This document shows positions 5,340 through 8,533 of a stretch of 8,533 nucleotides of DNA, in pieces (position 1 is the stretch's first letter; every line of letters starts with the position of its first letter). The translations under genes were made by a program, and so were the position numbers. The notes below the pieces were generated by a model. That model was not told the origin of the DNA, did no database searches, and worked only from the letters and a program-made list of their open reading frames with translations. The DNA is from Patescibacteria group bacterium (GTDB lineage: Bacteria > Patescibacteriota > Minisyncoccia > JAHCSD01): NCBI GenBank assembly GCA_018609185.1, contig JAHCSD010000024.1, forward strand, positions 1 through 8,533, given 5' to 3'.

Positions 5340-5930
5340 TCATTTCTCCTTCAAATCTACCAGTTTAAACGGGCTACTGCACACCTCACAATTTGCCATC
5401 AATTCATCCGTAGCAGCCCGTAATATCTGACCGTGACCGCAAATGTATTTCCGCAATCTCGTAGTCTGTTTCTTACCTATTTGAGTTAAATTAACACGAC
5501 AAAAAGGATATTTACCAAGTTTATCATATTGCCATTTCTGAAAAATCTTTCTTAATTTCTTGTTTGGTTTAGTTTTTGTTGGTTTACCCTCTAATCCAAC
5601 CCGTTTCATCGTATCAGCAAACGCGCCTTTATGACCAGCGTGAGGATACAAAATGTGAATACACTCATGGAGTAAAACTGCTAGTATTTCAAGTTGATTT
5701 TCAAGAAGTTTTGGATGAATAATAATATACGGAACATTATTACCCTCGTTATTAACCCAACCTTTATGCCAAACTTGACTAACTGCATTGCGTTTGTTAG
5801 TGAATCCAATTGTAATCTCACACTTTGTAGGTAATTCCACCAGTAAATCTTTACGAATTTGGTCGTAAGCCCGTTCCAGCCATCGTACTCTTTTACTGTT
5901 AGAAGCAGACTTTGGTTTCAATATGGGCAC
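5340..5930 (-). CDS. SprT-like zinc metallopeptidase, GTG start
   Basis: 196 residues. The zinc protease motif H88-E-C-I-H92 lies in a hydrophobic helix (LAVLLHECIHILYPH), followed by GHKGAF (H100), which fits the third ligand of the SprT/Spartan fold. At the C-terminus C164, H166, C181 and C184 form a small zinc-ribbon pattern typical of SprT-like proteins. Relatives cleave proteins bound or crosslinked to DNA, or are of unknown role in bacteria and phages; the target here is unknown. The start is GTG, chosen because GGAGG lies 5 nt upstream and no ATG is in frame nearby. This ribosome binding site lies just after the CCA end of tRNA-Cys, so tRNA 3' processing would occur only about 18 nt from the start codon. 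Cytoplasmic. Confidence 0.85.
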   Translation of the reverse strand: MPILKPKSASNSKRVRWLERAYDQIRKDLLVELPTKCEITIGFTNKRNAVSQVWHKGWVNNEGNNVPYIIIHPKLLENQLEILAVLLHECIHILYPHAGHKGAFADTMKRVGLEGKPTKTKPNKKLRKIFQKWQYDKLGKYPFCRVNLTQIGKKQTTRLRKYICGHGQILRAATDELMANCEVCSSPFKLVDLKEK

Positions 5931-5947
5931 ACTATCCTCCGTAAAAA

Positions 5948-6024
5948 TGGATTAGGGGGCAGGAGTTGCACCCGCGATTTACAGTTTTGCAGACTGTCGC
6001 CTTAACTGTCTTGGCTACCCCTAG
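5948..6024 (-). tRNA. tRNA-Cys (anticodon GCA) with encoded CCA
   Basis: Folds as a cloverleaf on the minus strand. Anticodon stem ACAGT/ACTGT with loop CTGCAAA (anticodon GCA); D-arm GCC/GGC; T-arm GCGGG/CCTGC with loop TGCAACT. Acceptor CTAGGGG pairs with CCCCTAA except for C1/A72; the discriminator is T73, the Cys identity base, and CCA is encoded. Position 18 is A and 55 is G instead of the usual G18/T55. It lies 1 nt after the stop of the 61-aa gene and immediately before the SprT-like gene, so it is probably cut from a longer mRNA. Confidence 0.9.
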
Positions 6025-6025
6025 A

Positions 6026-6211
6026 CTACTTTAAATGCTTTGGTTTTTGACCTACTGGATACCAATCCTTTACCAGTTTGGAAGCGTGGTAGTAACCAGT
6101 CTTACCAGCACCAGATTGGTTCAACTTTCTCCGCCTTCTTCTTGTCATACCAACCGCAGCCAGTTTAATGTTTTTCTCTGTTGCGAGATTTCGGGTTGCT
6201 TTGTTACTCAT
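6026..6211 (-). CDS. Very basic small protein, 61 aa, between two tRNAs
   Basis: 61 residues. The start at ATG 6211 is chosen over a longer frame from 6262 because AAGGAG lies about 9 nt upstream and the longer frame would run through tRNA-His. The protein is strongly basic, with a TRRRRRK run at 23-29 and Lys/Arg throughout, and could bind nucleic acid. A GAGKTG stretch (34-39) recalls a P-loop but lacks the preceding Gly and length of an ATPase. No family recognised. It sits between tRNA-His (ends 6235) and tRNA-Cys (starts 6024), so its mRNA may be a short fragment released by tRNA processing on both sides. Confidence 0.65.
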   Translation of the reverse strand: MSNKATRNLATEKNIKLAAVGMTRRRRRKLNQSGAGKTGYYHASKLVKDWYPVGQKPKHLK

Positions 6212-6234
6212 TAGAATTATTCTCCTTTTAATCT

Positions 6235-6311
6235 TGGGGTGACACATGGGACTTGCACCCACATCATCGGATTCACAGTCCGATGGCTTAACTATTTAGC
6301 CTAATGTCACC
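6235..6311 (-). tRNA. tRNA-His (anticodon GTG) with encoded G-1 and CCA
   Basis: Minus-strand cloverleaf. Acceptor GTGACAT/GTGTCAC (T7-G66 wobble); D-stem GGCT/AGCC; anticodon stem TCGGA/TCCGA with loop CTGTGAA (anticodon GTG); T-stem GTGGG/CCCAT with loop TGCAAGT. The His identity features G-1 (6311) and C73 are present, and CCA is encoded. As in tRNA-Cys, position 18 is A and 55 is G. The 5' 24 nt are also coding sequence and stop codon of the upstream 115-aa gene. Confidence 0.93.
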
Positions 6312-6635
6312 ATTGAATTCTATATGCTCATCCAGCTGTTCTAATGTAGGATAGGGCATTTTCCTTTCACCATTACTCCGTAACCATCTGTACTCCAATG
6401 TGATAGGGATAGGAAAATCCACTTTCTCAGTCAGTATCGCGTAGTAATCAAACCGAAACGGGCCTTCATTGAACAACTTTTTCATCACTTTCCAGCGAAT
6501 TACAGTTCTAAATGATTGCCAACCCTCACCATTATTCTTATATTGTATGCTAACTCTTTCATCATTTGGTAATTCATCGAGATTACTAATCCCAACTACT
6601 TTTATCTTCTTTCCATGTTTAGTAATTGTTAGCAT
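6288..6635 (-). CDS. Hypothetical protein, 115 aa, predicted leaderless mRNA
   Basis: 115 residues, no cysteines, a beta-rich middle with several Trp and Phe (GWQSFRTVIRWKV at 38-50, YRWLRSNGERKM at 82-93) and an acidic C-terminal part. Family not recognised; it looks like a soluble cytoplasmic protein. The ATG at 6635 has no ribosome binding site, and the -10 element of the upstream promoter ends only 6 nt before it, so transcription should begin at or next to the A of ATG. The TAA stop is inside the D-loop of tRNA-His, and 24 nt overlap the tRNA, so RNase P cleavage would remove the last codons of this message. Confidence 0.72.
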   Translation of the reverse strand: MLTITKHGKKIKVVGISNLDELPNDERVSIQYKNNGEGWQSFRTVIRWKVMKKLFNEGPFRFDYYAILTEKVDFPIPITLEYRWLRSNGERKMPYPTLEQLDEHIEFNGDIRLNS

Positions 6636-6641
6636 GATTAC

Positions 6642-6670
6642 ATCTTAACACATTTAAACGTATTTGTCAA
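6642..6670 (-). promoter_or_regulatory. Sigma70-type promoter with extended -10 (P2), leaderless
   Basis: Minus strand: -35 TTGACA (6670-6665), 17-nt spacer, -10 TAAGAT (6647-6642) preceded by TGT (extended -10). Only 6 nt separate the -10 from ATG 6635, placing the expected start at the first base of the coding sequence. It lies in the 43-nt gap after the 91-aa gene and should drive the tRNA and SprT-like operon. Shares TTGACAAA, TGTTA and a following GTA with P1. Confidence 0.83.
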
Positions 6671-6678
6671 GGAATAAA

Positions 6679-6954
6679 TTAGTATTGAGTCAATTTCATT
6701 CCAGATTTATCCTTAATCTCATTCATCAATAGCATTTCTATTACTGCTTTCACTAATACCTGCCGTTGATTATAAGATAGCTTGTTGGGTATTATAACTT
6801 GTATCCCAGCATTACCATCCTTGACTTTGACCAATGCTGTAAGAGTTAGCAATGAGCCTTCCTCAATTAATCTTCTGGTTACTTCATCAAGTTTTTTGTG
6901 AGTATCACTGTCATTCATAGCGATATGTAATCCAACAATTTCAGGGTCTAACAT
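6679..6954 (-). CDS. Hypothetical protein, 91 aa
   Basis: 91 residues: a charged N-terminal helix (about 15-32), two hydrophobic strands (LLTLTALVKV and GIQVIIP, 35-56) and a C-terminal helix (60-80), an alpha/beta pattern. No cysteines, signal or known motif. The ATG at 6954 has GAGGAG 5 nt upstream. It lies 31 nt after the stop of the PPDK-like gene and so probably shares its transcript. It does not resemble the missing PEP/pyruvate-binding domain of PPDK, which would be several times longer. Function unknown. Confidence 0.7.
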   Translation of the reverse strand: MLDPEIVGLHIAMNDSDTHKKLDEVTRRLIEEGSLLTLTALVKVKDGNAGIQVIIPNKLSYNQRQVLVKAVIEMLLMNEIKDKSGMKLTQY

Positions 6955-6985
6955 TATTTCTCCTCTTTATTCCCAATAGTCTTGA

Positions 6986-8533
6986 TTATCCCTTGGAGGG
7001 GTTTAGGGTGAAAGCCTGTCCAAGAATAACCCGGCCAGTATTTCCGTCAAGGGATAACCAGTCATTCCCGTCCAGTGTGTATCCCTCCACAGAAAGCGTC
7101 CGCTCCTTCTCGTTGGGCTGAATGGCGTCGCACCCCACGATGCAACACTTGTCCATGCTACGTGCAACCACAGCAGCGTGACTGGTCAGGCCGCCCCGGC
7201 TGGTCAAAATCCCCACGGCGGCCTGCATCCCGTGGATGTCGTCGGGTACAGTTTCGGACCGGACTAAAACGACCGGCCCGTCTGCGCTTTTCTCTACCGC
7301 CTCATCGGCAGTAAATACAATCCGCCCAGCCACAGTTCCGGGTGAAGCTGGTAGCCCTTTGGCGATTACCTCTAACTTCCCAGTTACAGCGATTACGGGG
7401 TGCATGAGTTGCTTGAATTGGCCGGACGCAACGCGCAGGACAGCTTCTTCTTTGGTTATCAGCTTTTCCTTGACCATTTCGTGGGCAATTTTGAGGGCGG
7501 CCTGACCAGTGCGCTTCCCTGTCCGGGTTTGTAGCATGTAAAGTTTGCCACCTTGGATAGTAAACTCGAAGTCCTGCATGTCCCGGTAGTGTTTTTCCAG
7601 CCGCTGGGCGATGCGGATTAACTGCTTATAGACTGCTGGCATTTTCTTCCTGAGTTTTGCAATCGGGACTGGCGTTCTTATACCCGCAACGACATCCTCT
7701 CCCTGAGAATTCAAAAGATACTCGCCGTAAAACTCCCTGTTCCCAGTAGAAGGATTACGGGTAAAGGCTACACCAGTCCCGCAGTCGTTACCCATGTTGC
7801 CGAAAACCATCAACTGTACAGTCACGGCAGTTCCCAAATCGTACGGGATGGAGTTCATCTTGCGGTAGGTGATAGCCCGTGGGGTGTTCCACGACTGAAA
7901 AACAGCATCACGGGCCATCTGGAGTTGCTTGCGGGGTTCTTGGGGAAATGCCTGACCAGTTTCCTTCTCCACAATCCCCTTGTAACAGACAACCATCTCC
8001 ATCAAGGCTTTTGCGCTCAGGTCGGTGTCGGCTTCGGCTTTCTCTTTCGCCTTGATGTCGTCAAAAACATCGTCAAAGGCTGTCCTTGAGATTTTAAATA
8101 CGACCTCCCCGAACATCTGAATCAGGCGGCGGTAGCAGTCCCAGGCAAAGCGAGGGTTTTGGCTTCGCCGCGCCAGCGTCCCGACCGTCTTGTCGTTGAG
8201 TCCGAGGTTGAGGATTGTATCCATCATCCCCGGCATAGAGAATTTAGCTCCAGACCGGACGGATACCAGCAGCGGATTAGTCAGGGAACCGAACTTTTGT
8301 TTGCTAACCCGTTCCAGCCAGGCCAGTGCCTTAAAGGTTTCTTGGTTGACTTTTGTAGAAGTGTGGTTTTTGTGAGTAAGATATTCCCGACAGGCGTTTG
8401 TAGAGATAGTGAATCCGGGCGGTACAGGAAGTCCGGCATTGGTCATTTCAGCCAAACCTGCTCCCTTCCCTCCCAAAGTGTCTTTCATACTTGCGTTTCC
8501 GTCAGCTTTGCCGTTAGCAAAGAAATAGACCAC
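6986..8533 (-). CDS. Pyruvate phosphate dikinase ATP-grasp plus phosphohistidine domains only; C-terminal domain absent, 5' end cut by window edge
   Basis: 515 residues visible. The first codon shown (GTG) is probably not the start, since PPDKs begin a few residues earlier. Residues 1-340 are the ATP-binding part: GGKGAGLAEM (21-30), SVRSGAKFSMPGMMDT (91-106), GNMGNDCGTGVAFTRNPSTG (245-264), DFEF (321-324) and LQTRTGKRT (334-342), with E323, Q335 and R337 at the family's nucleotide-site positions. The swivelling domain follows (about 392-505), with GLPASPG and RGGLTSHAAVVAR carrying catalytic H452. PPDK (about 870 aa) converts ATP, phosphate and pyruvate to AMP, PPi and PEP. Here the frame ends with TAA ten residues after GNTGRVILG, exactly where the PEP/pyruvate TIM barrel should begin; the following sequence holds other genes. 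It should be able to phosphorylate its His but not pyruvate. More G+C-rich than genes to its left. Confidence 0.93.
   Translation of the reverse strand: MVYFFANGKADGNASMKDTLGGKGAGLAEMTNAGLPVPPGFTISTNACREYLTHKNHTSTKVNQETFKALAWLERVSKQKFGSLTNPLLVSVRSGAKFSMPGMMDTILNLGLNDKTVGTLARRSQNPRFAWDCYRRLIQMFGEVVFKISRTAFDDVFDDIKAKEKAEADTDLSAKALMEMVVCYKGIVEKETGQAFPQEPRKQLQMARDAVFQSWNTPRAITYRKMNSIPYDLGTAVTVQLMVFGNMGNDCGTGVAFTRNPSTGNREFYGEYLLNSQGEDVVAGIRTPVPIAKLRKKMPAVYKQLIRIAQRLEKHYRDMQDFEFTIQGGKLYMLQTRTGKRTGQAALKIAHEMVKEKLITKEEAVLRVASGQFKQLMHPVIAVTGKLEVIAKGLPASPGTVAGRIVFTADEAVEKSADGPVVLVRSETVPDDIHGMQAAVGILTSRGGLTSHAAVVARSMDKCCIVGCDAIQPNEKERTLSVEGYTLDGNDWLSLDGNTGRVILGQAFTLNPSKG

Noticed and set aside
6094..6111. 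GAGKTG in the 61-aa protein as a Walker A motif
   Set aside because: The required Gly four residues earlier and the flanking strand/helix are missing, and the protein is far too short for a P-loop ATPase.
6960..7020. Intrinsic terminator after the PPDK-like gene
   Set aside because: No GC-rich hairpin followed by a T-run is visible on the minus strand; transcription probably continues into the 91-aa gene.
1..8533. CRISPR array, insertion sequence or attachment site
   Set aside because: No regularly spaced repeats, no transposase-like protein and no terminal inverted repeats were seen; no direct repeat of a tRNA end that would mark an integration site.

Overview
The window looks like a tightly packed stretch of a double-stranded DNA bacteriophage or phage-like element. 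Every supported gene, both tRNAs and both promoters lie on the minus strand. Gaps are mostly 0-40 nt, stop/start overlaps are common (ATGA, TAATG, TGATG and 8-nt overlaps), most starts have a good AGGAG-type ribosome binding site, and most products are small and unknown. The host is bacterial (consensus sigma70-type promoters, strong Shine-Dalgarno sites), but I cannot name it. No capsid, tail, terminase, polymerase or integrase gene is present, so the phage call is inference from architecture.

In transcription order (right to left). (1) 8533-6986: the ATP-binding and phosphohistidine parts of pyruvate phosphate dikinase (PPDK). All expected catalytic residues are present, but the reading frame stops at the domain boundary before the PEP/pyruvate domain. 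A 91-aa unknown follows. (2) 6670-5340: an extended -10 promoter sits so close to its gene that the mRNA should be leaderless. Then come a 115-aa unknown whose stop codon lies inside tRNA-His, tRNA-His(GTG), a very basic 61-aa protein, tRNA-Cys(GCA) and a SprT-like zinc metallopeptidase. Both tRNAs encode CCA and both replace the usual G18/U55 pair with A18/G55. (3) 5338-3183: two unknowns, a 40-aa single-pass membrane protein, a Fic-family protein, a calcineurin-like metallophosphoesterase and a secreted 138-aa protein.

(4) 3167-2460: a second promoter of the same design, with a 15-nt leader and strong ribosome binding site, drives a 71-aa helical protein and an RlpA-like double-psi beta-barrel protein with an N-terminal membrane/signal segment, a likely cell-wall factor. 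(5) 2422-1: a chain of coupled genes (26, 75, 185, 210, 76, 34, 55 and at least 125 aa). Four of them carry CxxC-type clusters and are probably small zinc-binding proteins.

Base composition changes: the PPDK region and the leftmost 2 kb look visibly richer in G+C than the AT-rich middle (about 2.1-7.0 kb), suggesting a mosaic. The recognisable functions (an ATP-using phosphotransferase module, Fic, SprT-like protease, phosphoesterase, cell-wall protein, tRNAs) fit host takeover and lysis accessory genes, but no shared pathway can be shown from sequence. No stretch over 300 bases lacks a gene.
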